Shown here piece by piece: positions 16,410 through 25,642 of a DNA stretch of 64,000 nucleotides. The translations under genes were made by a program, and so were the position numbers. Every line of letters starts with the position of its first letter. The stretch's first letter is position 1. The notes under the pieces are model-generated. The model did not search any database and was not told the origin of the DNA. It saw only the letters and a program-made list of their open reading frames with translations. Source of the DNA: JBNJGB01 sp051747385 (GTDB lineage: Bacteria > Myxococcota_A > UBA9042 > PHBI01 > JACKFB01); contig JBNJGB010000019.1 of assembly GCA_051747385.1 (NCBI GenBank), positions 55,739-119,738 on the forward strand, written 5' to 3'.

Positions 16410-16640
16410 GTCAATCCCGGGGCGGTCGCAAAGTCGACCGCCCTCCCTTGCCTTTGCCCTTGCCCGTGCCCTTGCCTGCTCTCAGACGCGCAAAACCCAT
16501 CGTTTCCGAGCACGATTGCCCTGGGTCAATCCCCGGGGCGGTCGCAAAGTCGACCGCCCTCCCTTGCCTTTGCCCTTGCCCGTGCCCTTGCCTGCTCTCA
16601 GACGCGCAAAACCCATCGTTTCCGAGCACGATTGCCCTGG
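16410..16640 (-). repeat. Dispersed G-rich repeat, copy B (two tandem short-form units)
   Basis: Two units of 115 and 116 bp (16410-16524 and 16525-16640) are identical apart from one C. Read on the minus strand, each has CAGGGCAATCG, the core CGGAAACGATGGGTTT, CGCGTCTGAGAGCAGGC, a GGGCAC/GGGCAA run, GGGAGGGC and a terminal hairpin GGCGGTCG-actttg-CGACCGCC. Compared with copies A and C they lack an internal segment of about 58 bp. Three copies of a short direct repeat (GTCAATCCCGG or GTCAATCCCCGG, starting at 16410, 16525 and 16641) bracket the units. The last copy overlaps the stop codon of the APH-like gene. Confidence 0.9.
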
Positions 16641-16641
16641 G

Positions 16642-17691
16642 TCAATCCCCGGGGGACGAGCCTGTGGATTCCCCGGGCGGTTGGGCCGCCAACTCCAGGT
16701 AGTGCCGGGCGCGGCGGGTCCACTTGTCGGGCTCGGCGACGTGCGGATCCGCCAGGTGCCAGACGGCGACCTTCGCGCGGACCAGGGCGTGCTGGGCGCG
16801 GTAGAAGCGCAGCAGGCGGTCGGGCGGGGCGTCCCCGGAGCGGAGGCGGTAGGTCTCGCGGACCACGGGGGCGAGGTGGGGGGCCCCCAGGCGCTCGCAC
16901 TCCAGGGCCAGGAACGAGAGCTCCGAGGCGGCGTCCAGGATGCGCAGGTCCCGGTCGAACTCCAGGCAGTCGATGACCACGGGCGGGTCCTCGAGGCAGA
17001 TGTGCTCGGGGCGGAGATCGCCGTGGGCCTCCACCACGCGGCCCCCCTCGACGCGGGCCTCGAAGAGGTCGGGCTCGCGGGCGAGCAGGTCCAGGGCCTC
17101 CCCGGCCACCGCGTCGAGCCGCTCGAAGGTCAGGCCCCATCGCGGCTGCCGAAGTTCGTCCCAGGTCGCCCGGAGCGCGTCGTCCAGGCGGCGGCGGTAG
17201 CCCAGAGCGCTCCACTCGACGGCCGGGGCTCGCCGGTAGAACGCCGTGAGGATCCCGACGACGCGCTGGATGTCCTCGCGGGTCGCCGCGCCGCGGGCGA
17301 TGCAGTCGTCGAGCATCTCCTCGCGGGGCAGCCGGCGCATGTGCACCAGCCACTCCACCGCCTCGCCGAGGCCGTCCACGCGGAGGGTGCCCGCCTCGTC
17401 CCGGGTGAGGGGCACCACGCCGTGGTAGACGTCCGCGGCCAGGCGCCTGTTGAGGCGCACCTCCCGGTCGCAGTCCTCCCGCCGGGCCTCCAGGGTGGTG
17501 AAGTCCGCCGAGTTCCAGCGCACCGGCTTCTTCATCTTCCAGGCGGAGCGCGCGGTCAGGAAGACCCACGCCATGTGGGTCTCCACGACCTCCACCTCGC
17601 CGGTGGGCTCGGGCCAGGTCGAGGGCCGGCGCAGCGCGGCGACCTTCGCCTCCATGTCCGGGGTGTCCCGGGTGTCGGGCGCGTGGGTCAT
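16642..17691 (-). CDS. Aminoglycoside phosphotransferase-like kinase (COG2187 type)
   Basis: This 349-residue protein carries the APH/choline-kinase fold without the C-terminal AAA-type ATPase found in some COG2187 members. Visible motifs are MAWVFLTARSAWKMKKPV (nucleotide-site Lys, near 40-57), VEAHGDLRPEHICLEDPPVV (the Brenner-type HGDxxxxH catalytic loop) and VIDCLEFDRDLRILDAASEL (metal-binding Asp). The substrate is unknown; COG2187 members are rarely characterised. The start ATG overlaps the hydrolase stop by ATGA (17688-17691), so it is the third gene of a coupled operon. Its C-terminus (ESTGSSPGD) ends inside the direct repeat bordering the repeat element, so the last codons may have been altered by that insertion. 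Confidence 0.8.
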   Translation of the reverse strand: MTHAPDTRDTPDMEAKVAALRRPSTWPEPTGEVEVVETHMAWVFLTARSAWKMKKPVRWNSADFTTLEARREDCDREVRLNRRLAADVYHGVVPLTRDEAGTLRVDGLGEAVEWLVHMRRLPREEMLDDCIARGAATREDIQRVVGILTAFYRRAPAVEWSALGYRRRLDDALRATWDELRQPRWGLTFERLDAVAGEALDLLAREPDLFEARVEGGRVVEAHGDLRPEHICLEDPPVVIDCLEFDRDLRILDAASELSFLALECERLGAPHLAPVVRETYRLRSGDAPPDRLLRFYRAQHALVRAKVAVWHLADPHVAEPDKWTRRARHYLELAAQPPGESTGSSPGD

Positions 17692-18359
17692 CCCGATGTG
17701 CGCCCTCCCGGACCCGCCAGCTCGGCCACGAACCAGTCCCGGGCCAGCCGCGCCACCTGCTCCAGCTTGCCCGGCTCCTCGAAGAGGTGCGTCGCCCCGG
17801 GCACGATCTCCAGCTCGTGCCGGCTGCGCTCCATCCTCGAAGCGGCCTCCTGGTTCATCCCGATCACGGCCTCGTCGCGCCCACCCACGATGAGCAGGGT
17901 CGACGCCTTCACCCGGGGGAGGGCCTCGCCGGCCAGGTCGGGCCGGCCGCCGCGGGAGACCACCGTCTTCACGACGTCCGGCCGGTCCGCCGCCGCGATG
18001 AGCGCGGCCGCGGCGCCCGTGCTGGAGCCGAACAGCCCGACGGGCAGGCCGCCCAACGACTCGTGCGCGCCGCACCAGTGCACGGCGCCCTCCAGGCGCT
18101 CGGCCAGGCGGGGGATGTCGAAGCGGAGCTCCCGCGTGACCCGGTCGATCTCGTCCTCCTCCGCGGTGAGGAGATCGAACAGCAGGGTGGCCAGGCCGCC
18201 CTCCGCGAGCTCGTTCGCGACGTAGTTGTTGCGCGGGCTGTGCCGGCTGCTCCCGCTGCCGTGGGCGAAGACCACGAGCCCGCGGGGCGGGTCGGGGAGG
18301 TTCAGGTGGCCCTCCAGGGACACGCCCGCGGTCTGCACGACGACCTCTTCCTTCCGCAT
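17688..18359 (-). CDS. Alpha/beta hydrolase, dienelactone-hydrolase-like
   Basis: This 223-residue hydrolase has an oxyanion region VVFAHGSGSSRHSPRN, the nucleophile elbow GLFGSSTGAAA, an acid in VGGRDEAVIG and His in ATHLFEEPG. There is no signal peptide, so it is cytoplasmic. I chose the ATG at 18359, with GGAGGTG 5 bp upstream; an alternative ATG at 18380 overlaps the stop of the phosphoribosyltransferase gene. Small hydrolases of this kind are commonly found next to phosphoribosyltransferase genes like the one upstream. The substrate is not known. Confidence 0.82.
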   Translation of the reverse strand: MRKEEVVVQTAGVSLEGHLNLPDPPRGLVVFAHGSGSSRHSPRNNYVANELAEGGLATLLFDLLTAEEDEIDRVTRELRFDIPRLAERLEGAVHWCGAHESLGGLPVGLFGSSTGAAAALIAAADRPDVVKTVVSRGGRPDLAGEALPRVKASTLLIVGGRDEAVIGMNQEAASRMERSRHELEIVPGATHLFEEPGKLEQVARLARDWFVAELAGPGGRTSG

Positions 18360-18376
18360 GACGACACCTCCGGGGG

Positions 18377-19036
18377 TCATCGGGACCTGCGCTCCCACGC
18401 CTCGCCGAGGAGCTGCCTCACCTCCTGGTCCGTGGTCTGTCCGAAGTCGGCGTACCACTGCCCGATGGCGAAGAAGGGCGCGGGCGTCCGGGGGCAGACC
18501 ACCTCGTCCACCCTCGAGCGGAGGTCCGACACGGTCTCGGCCGGGGCCACGGGGACGGCGGCCACGATGCGCCGGGGGCCGTACTGGCGGAGGGCCTCGA
18601 TGGCGGCCTTCATGGTCGCGCCGGTGGCCACGCCGTCGTCCACCAGGATGACGGTCTTCCCGTCGAGGTCCGGGAAGGGGCGGTCGCCCCGATACGCCTC
18701 CTCGCGGCGCCGGAGCTCGCGGCGCTCGTCGTCCTCGACGCGCTCGACCTCGGCCTCGGAGATGCCCTGGCCTCGCACCACGGACCGGTTCATCACCCGG
18801 GCCCCGCCGCTGGCGATGGCGCCCATGGCCAGCTCTCCGTGACCGGGGACGCCCAGCTTGCGCACCAGGAGCACGTCGAGCGGTGCGTCGAGGGCCTCGG
18901 CCACGACGGCCGCCACCGGGACGCCGCCCCGGGGGAGGGCCAGGACGAACACGTCGCGCTCCCCGGCGTGGTCCGCGAGCCGATCGGCCAGGATACGGCC
19001 GGCCTCCTGCCGATTCCGGTAGCGCTCCATCACCAT
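18377..19036 (-). CDS. Phosphoribosyltransferase-domain protein
   Basis: This 219-residue protein has the type I PRTase fold: an early conserved stretch FVLALPRGGVPVAAVVAEAL (near 29-48) and the PRPP-binding loop VILVDDGVATGATMKAA (near 127-143), followed by PRRIVAAVPVAP. Substrate-specifying residues do not match a named nucleotide salvage enzyme. The start at 19036 has GGAGGAGG upstream; an in-frame upstream ATG at 19075 lacks one. The gene leads an operon with the hydrolase and the APH-like kinase; the same pair of PRTase and hydrolase occurs in stress gene clusters of many bacteria (from general knowledge). Confidence 0.85.
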   Translation of the reverse strand: MVMERYRNRQEAGRILADRLADHAGERDVFVLALPRGGVPVAAVVAEALDAPLDVLLVRKLGVPGHGELAMGAIASGGARVMNRSVVRGQGISEAEVERVEDDERRELRRREEAYRGDRPFPDLDGKTVILVDDGVATGATMKAAIEALRQYGPRRIVAAVPVAPAETVSDLRSRVDEVVCPRTPAPFFAIGQWYADFGQTTDQEVRQLLGEAWERRSR

Positions 19037-19200
19037 GAGCTCCTCCTCCGGACACACCGGTAACCCGCCGGTCATCGGCCAAACGCCGGGACCGCGCGTG
19101 GACTCCTTGTAGGGAACACGACGATCCTAACAAGGCGGTGTGCCGGGAGGAAGGGGGCGCCGGTCGGCGCCGGGCCCTCTGCGGAGTGCGCCCTCGGTCG

Positions 19201-19923
19201 TCAGTCGAACACGGCCGCCAGGCGCTCCACGTCTGCGCCCTCCTTGATGGCCCTCAGGTCGTGATAGGCCACCGCCGCCGCCACGGAGCCGAGGGTGGTC
19301 CCGATCACGCCGATGATGGTCGACAGGGTCAGGTACAGGGCCATGGTGTCGGGATCGGAGCCCAGGGTCTTCTGGAGGATGGTGTCCGGCACGTTCGTGA
19401 GAACCGCGATGACGAGCACCACGCCGAAAATGGGCCAGCGGAAGCCGCTCGTCAGAGCCGTGCTGCGGCGCATGGCGTCGCCCGGGCCGAGGCCCTCCAC
19501 GACCGCGCCGGGGACCGCCACGTACAGCATGGTCATGACGATGAAGCCCGGGACGACGAGCAGCAGGAAGCCGCCGACCACGGCCAGGCCCATGAGGATG
19601 GCCGTGCCGATGACGGGCAGCAGGCGTGAGAAGCCGACGCGGAGGCAGTCGCCGAACGCGGCCGGCGTGCCGCGGAGGCTCTGGACCACGCCGTAGGTCA
19701 CGGCGGCCATGGCCAGCGGGTAGAGGAACAGGGTCAGCAGGCCGATGCCGGCCACCGCGCCGGGGTTCGGTGTGCCGCCCGCCATCTGCTCGGCGCCCAC
19801 GGCCGTGGCGAGCAGGATGACCGGCAGGAACACCAAGGTGACGAGGGCGGTGAAGGAGGCGAAGTTCTCGCCGTACACCGAGAAGGCGCGGCCCAGGACG
19901 TGGCCGACGTCGAAGCGCTCCAT
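19201..19923 (-). CDS. Multi-pass membrane protein, DUF975/GDPD-membrane-domain-like
   Basis: This 240-residue protein begins MERFDVGHVLGRAFSVYGEN, a start typical of the DUF975-like group in which two or three halves each begin with an amphipathic helix. About six membrane helices follow, with long conserved segments PGFIVMTMLYVAVPGAVVEG and ALTSGFRWPIFGVVLVIAVL. The function is unknown. The start at 19923 was preferred over a longer frame because homology starts here. It lies 61 bp downstream of the RND pump gene on the same strand and might be co-transcribed with it. Confidence 0.7.
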   Translation of the reverse strand: MERFDVGHVLGRAFSVYGENFASFTALVTLVFLPVILLATAVGAEQMAGGTPNPGAVAGIGLLTLFLYPLAMAAVTYGVVQSLRGTPAAFGDCLRVGFSRLLPVIGTAILMGLAVVGGFLLLVVPGFIVMTMLYVAVPGAVVEGLGPGDAMRRSTALTSGFRWPIFGVVLVIAVLTNVPDTILQKTLGSDPDTMALYLTLSTIIGVIGTTLGSVAAAVAYHDLRAIKEGADVERLAAVFD

Positions 19924-19984
19924 CGCGAAGCTCCGGGTGGGGTGCTCGAGGACGCGCGCATTCAAACACACCGCGCCGCGGGCG

Positions 19985-22900
19985 TCAGGTGCGCCTGCGC
20001 TCCCTCCAGCCCTCGACCGTGTCGTACAGCACCGGGATGACCACCAGGGAGATGGCGCTGGACACGAAGAGGCCCCCGATGACCGCGCGGGCGAGGGGAG
20101 CCTGGGTCTCGCCGCCCTCGCCCATGCCGATGGCCACCGGGACGAGGGCCAGCATGGTCGTGGTGGTGGTCATGAGGATGGGCCGGAGGCGCCGCCGCGC
20201 GCTGTGCACGACGGCCTCGTGGACCGACATGGCGTGGTCGCGGCGCATGAGGTTCACGTAGTCCACCAGCACGATGGCGTTGTTGACCACGATGCCGGTC
20301 AGGACGATGCCGCCCATGAAGCTCTGGATGTTGAAGGTCGTGTCCGTGAGCCACAGCGCCACGATCACGCCGATGGCGGCGAAGGGGATGGAGAACATGA
20401 TGTACAGCGGGTGCAGGAAGCTCTCGAACTGCGACGCCATCACCATGTAGACCAGCAGGACGGCCAGCAGGATGCCGACGACCAGGCTCCGGAAGGTCTC
20501 CTCCTGCTCCTGGGTCTCGCCCTTCACGAGGACGCTGAACGCGTCGGGCACGTCCATGTCGCCGATCCTCGAGCGAAGCTCGGAGGCGATGCTGCCCAGG
20601 TCCCGGGTCCCGGCCAGGACGCCGCGCACGTAGACCACGCGGGACTGGTTCTCGCGCTCGATGGTGAGGGGGCCCTCGACCTCGTCGACCCTCACCAGGT
20701 CCCGAAGCTCCGTGTGACCCCCGCCCGGCATCAGGACGGGCACGTCCAGGAAGGTCTCGATCCCCGCGCGGTGGGCGTCGCTCAGCTTCACCAGCACGTC
20801 GAACTCGTCGCCCTGGCTGCGGAGGACCGTGGCCCGCGTCCCCTGGACGTAGGTCTGGATGGCGTCCGACACGGCGTCGGGGGTGAGGCCCACATCCGCC
20901 AGCCGCGCCCGGTCCGGGACGACCCGAAGCTCGCGGCCGCCCTCCTTGCGGCTCACCACCGCGGCGGTGACGCCCTCCGTGGACTCCAGGGCCTCCTTCG
21001 CCTCCGCCGCGAGGCGATCGGCCGTGTCCAGGTCGTAGCCGCGGACCTGCACCTCCAGGCGCTCGCCGCCCCCGCGCAGCATCCGCAGGATCCACAGGCC
21101 GCCGCCGGCCCGGACCCGCACGTCGGCCCCTGCGACGAGGCCCTTGATGGCGGGGCGGAGCGCCTGCGCGACCTCCTCGCTCGAGCGCTCGCGCTCCGCG
21201 GGCGGCACCAGCTTGATCTCCACGCCGCCGCTCTCCTCGCCGGCCGTCGACCAGAAGCCCGGCGTCCCCACCGTGGTCTGCATGGAGACCATCTCGGGCA
21301 CGGCGTCCACGACCCGCGCCTCGATGCGGCGCATGGCCTCCTCGGTCACCTCGATGCGGGTGCCCACGGGGAGGTCCACGTCCACGCGCACCTCGCTCTG
21401 GTCGTCCTCCGGCAGCAGCTCGGTGCCGACGTAGGGTACGAGGGTGAACGACCCGCCCAGCATCGCGAGGGCCACCAGCAGGGTGACGACGGGGTGCGCG
21501 AGGCACGCCCGCACGAAGCGGTCGTAGCCGCCCTCCACGCCGTGCAGCACCCGCTCGATGCCCCGGGCGATGGCCCACTTGGACTCGCCGGCCCGCAGGA
21601 AGCGGCTCGCCAGCATGGGGATGAGCGTCAGGGCCACCGCCAGGGACGCCACCAGGGCGAAGCTCACCACGAACGCCATCTGCCCGAAGAAGATGGAGGC
21701 GAAGCCCGTCAGGAAGATGACCGGCGCGAACACCGCCAGGGTCGTGAGCGTCGAGGCGACGATGGCCGTGGCCACCTCCCGGGAGCCCTCGACGGCGGCC
21801 GGGATGGGCTTCTCGCCCGCCTCCAGCTTCTTGAAGATGTTCTCCAGGATGACGATGGCGTTGTCGACCAGCAGGCCGATGCCCAGGGCCACGCCGCCGA
21901 AGCTCACCAGGTTCAGGGTGATGTCCGTGGCGTACATCAGCGTGAACATGCCGATGATGGAGATGGGGATGGCCAGGGCAACGATGAACGTGGGCCGGAG
22001 GCTGTGCAGGAAGAACAGCAGGACGAGCACGGCGAGGCCCGCGCCGATGAGCACGGCGTCCTGCACGTTGCTGATGGACTTCTCGATGTACTCGGAGGTG
22101 TCGTCCATGACGTGCAGGGTGGCGCGCCCCTGATAGTCCCGGTTCATGCGCTCGATCTCGGCGATCGCCCGGTCGGCCACCGCCACCGTGTTGGCGCCCG
22201 ACTGCTTGGAGACCGACAGGCGGATGCCGGGCTCGCCGTTGATGTGCACGATGGAGGACGGGTCTTCGAACGTGTCCATCACCCTCGCCACGTCACGCAC
22301 GCGGATGGGCTGCAGGCGCGCCTCGGAGTCCCGGCGGACGTCCACGACCACGTCGAGGAAGTCCGTGGGGTCCGCGGCCTCGCCGATGGAGCGGACGAGG
22401 ATGTTGTCGTCGAAGGCCTCCACCTGGCCGGCGGGGACGTTCCGGTTCTGGGTCTCGAGCGCCGCCACCACCTGCTGGCCGGTGACGCCCAGGGACTGCA
22501 GCTTCACCGGGTCCAGGAGGATGTGGATCTCGCGCTTCAGCCCGCCGCGCACGTCCACCCGGGCCACGCCCTCCACGCGCTCCAGGCGCGGGCCCAGCTC
22601 CATCTCCGCGAGCTGCCGCAGCGCCGGCTCGTCCAGGCTCCCCGACAGGGCCAGGTAGAGGATCGGGAAGCTCGACAGGTTGAACTTGTAGACGACGGGG
22701 CTCTCGGCGTCCTCGGGCAGCCGCGACTTCACGCGCTCGACGGCCGCGCGGACGTCGTTGAGCGCCGTGTCCAGGTTCGTGCCCCAGACGAAGCGCAGGG
22801 CGACGCGGCTCCGCCCCTCGGCGGAGAAGCTCTCGATGCGATCGATGCCCTCCACCGTGGACAGGGCCTGCTCCGTGGGCCGGGTGATGAGGGTCTCGAT

Positions 22901-23074
22901 CTCCTCCGGGCCGGCGCCCTCGTAGGTGGTGACCACCGAGATGGCCGGGAAGTCCAGCTCCGGCAGGAGGTCGATCTCCAGCCGGGTGAACGACACCGCC
23001 CCCAGCAGCAGGAGCCCCAGGAAGAACATGCTGGTGAGGACGGGGCGGTGGACGGCGTGCTCGGGGAGCCTCAC
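19985..23074 (-). CDS. RND efflux transporter, AcrB/HAE1 family
   Basis: This 1029-residue inner-membrane proton-driven pump starts with GTG at 23074, overlapping the stop of the fusion-protein gene (GTGA). It has the twofold RND plan: helix 1 (about 10-30), a large periplasmic loop (about 32-330), helices 2-6 with FGGVALGIGLLVDNAIVILE (the TM4 Asp motif), helix 7, a second large loop (about 540-860) and helices 8-12 with GGIVLTGIVVNNAIVLVDYV. TGFASIFFGQMAFVVSFALV and SISNVQDAVLIGAGLAVLVL are further matches. Exported compounds cannot be read from sequence. Confidence 0.92.
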   Translation of the reverse strand: MRLPEHAVHRPVLTSMFFLGLLLLGAVSFTRLEIDLLPELDFPAISVVTTYEGAGPEEIETLITRPTEQALSTVEGIDRIESFSAEGRSRVALRFVWGTNLDTALNDVRAAVERVKSRLPEDAESPVVYKFNLSSFPILYLALSGSLDEPALRQLAEMELGPRLERVEGVARVDVRGGLKREIHILLDPVKLQSLGVTGQQVVAALETQNRNVPAGQVEAFDDNILVRSIGEAADPTDFLDVVVDVRRDSEARLQPIRVRDVARVMDTFEDPSSIVHINGEPGIRLSVSKQSGANTVAVADRAIAEIERMNRDYQGRATLHVMDDTSEYIEKSISNVQDAVLIGAGLAVLVLLFFLHSLRPTFIVALAIPISIIGMFTLMYATDITLNLVSFGGVALGIGLLVDNAIVILENIFKKLEAGEKPIPAAVEGSREVATAIVASTLTTLAVFAPVIFLTGFASIFFGQMAFVVSFALVASLAVALTLIPMLASRFLRAGESKWAIARGIERVLHGVEGGYDRFVRACLAHPVVTLLVALAMLGGSFTLVPYVGTELLPEDDQSEVRVDVDLPVGTRIEVTEEAMRRIEARVVDAVPEMVSMQTTVGTPGFWSTAGEESGGVEIKLVPPAERERSSEEVAQALRPAIKGLVAGADVRVRAGGGLWILRMLRGGGERLEVQVRGYDLDTADRLAAEAKEALESTEGVTAAVVSRKEGGRELRVVPDRARLADVGLTPDAVSDAIQTYVQGTRATVLRSQGDEFDVLVKLSDAHRAGIETFLDVPVLMPGGGHTELRDLVRVDEVEGPLTIERENQSRVVYVRGVLAGTRDLGSIASELRSRIGDMDVPDAFSVLVKGETQEQEETFRSLVVGILLAVLLVYMVMASQFESFLHPLYIMFSIPFAAIGVIVALWLTDTTFNIQSFMGGIVLTGIVVNNAIVLVDYVNLMRRDHAMSVHEAVVHSARRRLRPILMTTTTTMLALVPVAIGMGEGGETQAPLARAVIGGLFVSSAISLVVIPVLYDTVEGWRERRRT

Positions 23075-24306
23075 CGCGCCCCCTCGGCCGCCGGCGCCTC
23101 CTCGCGGATGAGCCCGCGGACCTCCGCGCCGGGCTTCAGCTTCTCGTGGCCGCGGATGACCACGTCCTCGCCGGCGACCACGCCCTCGCGCACCTCCGTG
23201 CGCTCCTCCCCGCGGAGCCCGCGCCGCACGTCGCGCCGCTCCGCCAGGCCGTCCGTCACCACCCACGCGTAGGCGGCCCCGGCCCGCGTCTCGAGGATGG
23301 CCTGGTTCGGGACGGTCACGGCGCCCTCCACCCGGCCCAGCTCCACGCGGGCCCGAGCGTACATGCCGGGGCGGATCGCCGACGGGTCGGCCTCGTCCGC
23401 CGGGGCGGCCGCCTCGCCCTGGGCGGGGCACGTGAGGGGATCGATGGCCACGTCGACGCTCAGGGTTCGGGTCTCGCTGTCCAGTCGCGGGGCCGTGCGG
23501 AGCACCCGGCCCTCGAAGGTCGCCCCGTCCAGGGCGTCCACGCGGATCTCGGCGATCTCGCCGTCCCGGATCCGCGTGGCCTCGAGCTCCGGCACGGCGA
23601 TCCGCACGAAGAGGTCGCACCCGGAGACGATGCGGAACAGGCGCTCGTTCGGGGCCACGTGGCTGCCCACCTCCACGTTTCGCTCCGCGATGCGCCCCGC
23701 GAAGGGGGCCTTCACCTCCGTGCGGCGGAGGTCCTCGCGGGCCGTCTCCAGGCGGGACTTCGCCTCGGTCACCCGGGCCCGGGCCAGGGCGATCTGCTGC
23801 TGCCCCGTGACCACCTCGTTGCGGAGCCGATCCACCTCCAGCTCCGTGACGAGCTGGGACTCCAGGAGCGGCTCCTTCCGCTTCAGCTCGCTCCGCGCCC
23901 GCTCGATGGACGCCTTCGTCTCGCGGACCTGGGCCCGGGCGACCTCCACGGCGGCCTCCAGCTCGCGGACCTGCTGCTCGTAGGGCACGGCGTCCAGGTG
24001 GGCCAGCACGTCCCCCGGTTCCACGGCCTGCCCCATGCGGACCGGCACCTCCAGGACCCGGCCCGACACGTCCGCGGAGACCACGGCCACGCGGTCGGCC
24101 CGCACCTCGCCGCTGTAGGCTCCGGTGACCGAGAAGGACTCGCGCTCCGCGGGGCGCGTCTCCACCACGACGGCCTGGTCCACCTCCACCGGCTTCCGGC
24201 GCTCCGCGGCCTTCGCCTCGCCGCCGCCGTCGTCGCCGCCGCGGCAGCCCCCCGCGATGAGAGCCGCGAGGGCGACGAGCGCCCACGTGATACGGGTCGG
24301 CTTCAC
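23071..24306 (-). CDS. RND periplasmic adaptor lipoprotein
   Basis: This 411-residue membrane fusion protein starts with GTG at 24306, overlapping the stop of the TolC-like gene. A lipoprotein signal ends ALIAGGC (Cys at about 21). It has the adaptor order: first lipoyl half (VRMGQAVEPGDVLAHLD, near 95-111), a coiled-coil hairpin (about 115-185), second lipoyl half (KAPFAGRIAERNVEVGSHV), a beta-barrel and a membrane-proximal domain. It should connect the RND pump with the outer-membrane channel. Most close matches are of the AcrA/MexA type. Confidence 0.9.
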   Translation of the reverse strand: MKPTRITWALVALAALIAGGCRGGDDGGGEAKAAERRKPVEVDQAVVVETRPAERESFSVTGAYSGEVRADRVAVVSADVSGRVLEVPVRMGQAVEPGDVLAHLDAVPYEQQVRELEAAVEVARAQVRETKASIERARSELKRKEPLLESQLVTELEVDRLRNEVVTGQQQIALARARVTEAKSRLETAREDLRRTEVKAPFAGRIAERNVEVGSHVAPNERLFRIVSGCDLFVRIAVPELEATRIRDGEIAEIRVDALDGATFEGRVLRTAPRLDSETRTLSVDVAIDPLTCPAQGEAAAPADEADPSAIRPGMYARARVELGRVEGAVTVPNQAILETRAGAAYAWVVTDGLAERRDVRRGLRGEERTEVREGVVAGEDVVIRGHEKLKPGAEVRGLIREEAPAAEGAR

Positions 24307-25577
24307 GGAGCCTCCTCCACGTTCCTCAGGTGGTGATAGCGCGCGACCAGGAGCATCTTCTGCAAGCTCGCCTGGCTCTCGGACATCCTGGCCTCCTCCA
24401 GCGCCTCCGCCGCGTCCCGAACCTCGAAGCTCGTCGCGATCCCGCGCTCGAAGCGGGCGGTCGCCATCTCGTACGCCTCCCGGGCGACCTCCACGCGGCG
24501 CTCCGCCACGTCCTCCGTCTCCCGGGCGGAGACGAACTCCCGGAGGATCCGGTGGAGCTCGGCCTCGGCGCGCCGGAGCTCCCGCTGGAGCGAGAGCCGC
24601 CGCTCCCGGAGCGAGGCGTCGATGCGGTCCATCTCCGCGTAGCGCCAGCCCCCGTCGTACAGCGTCCAGGTCGCCGTCAGCGTGGCCGTCAGCACGCGCC
24701 CGTCGGGGTTCGAGAACGACGTCGGCCCGAAGGACAGGCGGGTCCGCAGGTCCAGCTTCGGGGCCAGGGACCACGCGGCCGACGCGCGGCTGTCCTGCAT
24801 GGCCTCCAGGTCGAAGGCCATGCCCATGAAGTCCGCGCGGCGGCGCAGATCCTCCCGATCCGGGTCGACTATGGGGCCCCACGCGCGGAGGGGCTTCAGC
24901 TCGATGGGCGTGCCGGGGTCGAGGCCCATGAGTACGGCGAGCGCGTCGGAGGCGTTGTCCCGGGTCTTCCGGGCCTCCAGGAGCTGCTGCTCGGCGGCCA
25001 GGAGCTCCGCCTCGGCGCGGGAGACGTCCAGGGAGAGGGCCACGCCCGCGTCGGCGAGGGCCTCCGCCTCGTCTGCGTGCTCCCGGCGCAGCTCCAGCAT
25101 GTCCTCGGCGATGGCCACCTCCCGAACCGCGGCGGCCAGCGTGTGAAAGCCCTCCTCCGCCTCCAGGTCCAGGAGGATCCGCTGCCACTCGGCCTCGGCC
25201 TCGGCGACCTCGATCTCCTCGCCGCGCTGGCGATAGAGCGGGTACATGGTGCCGTCGAAGAGGGTCACGGAGGCCTCGCCGGAGGCGTCCCAGTCGAGCT
25301 GGTTCACGACCGTGCTCGACCCGAAGGAGACCTCCTCGTCGACCCACGAGCCGCTCGCGGCCACCGAGAGCTGCGGCAGCATCTGCGCGAGCGCCTGGCG
25401 CCTGCGTGCGCGGCTCTGCTCGATGCGCGATCGGACGATGCCGCCCAGCTCGTTGTCCTCGGCCACGCGCTCGCGGATCTCGTCCAGGGACAGGGCGAGG
25501 GGCTCCGCGGCCACGACGGGAGGCGCGACGAGGACCGCGAGCAGCAGGGCGAGGACCGGGGGGCGCGACGGGAGCAT
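24303..25577 (-). CDS. TolC-like outer membrane protein, first gene of the RND operon
   Basis: This 424-residue protein has a signal peptide (about 1-24, ending VVAA), then LSLDEIRERVAEDNELGGIV, the usual opening of outer membrane efflux proteins, followed by two halves of long Ala/Glu/Arg helices with short beta stretches (for example ATWTLYDGGWRYAEMDRI). The order TolC-like, adaptor, pump with GTGA overlaps at both junctions indicates one tightly coupled operon. A perfect inverted repeat is 66 bp upstream (25643-25662). No regulator gene of the usual type lies beside it. Confidence 0.88.
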   Translation of the reverse strand: MLPSRPPVLALLLAVLVAPPVVAAEPLALSLDEIRERVAEDNELGGIVRSRIEQSRARRRQALAQMLPQLSVAASGSWVDEEVSFGSSTVVNQLDWDASGEASVTLFDGTMYPLYRQRGEEIEVAEAEAEWQRILLDLEAEEGFHTLAAAVREVAIAEDMLELRREHADEAEALADAGVALSLDVSRAEAELLAAEQQLLEARKTRDNASDALAVLMGLDPGTPIELKPLRAWGPIVDPDREDLRRRADFMGMAFDLEAMQDSRASAAWSLAPKLDLRTRLSFGPTSFSNPDGRVLTATLTATWTLYDGGWRYAEMDRIDASLRERRLSLQRELRRAEAELHRILREFVSARETEDVAERRVEVAREAYEMATARFERGIATSFEVRDAAEALEEARMSESQASLQKMLLVARYHHLRNVEEAP

Positions 25578-25642
25578 GTGCGCTACGGGCTCCGAGGAGG
25601 GGCGGGCTGGAAGAGAAGCAGGGGCCGTCGACCCCCGTCAAC

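Noticed and set aside
16292..16629. Small frames inside the tandem repeat units encoding GQGQGQ- or CPCPCP-like peptides
   Set aside because: They are created by the hexamer repeats, occur in several frames and have no ribosome sites.
19745..23272. 1175-residue open frame antisense to the RND pump
   Set aside because: Composition is Asp/His/Ala-rich repeats caused by the opposite strand, and the RND protein is fully supported.
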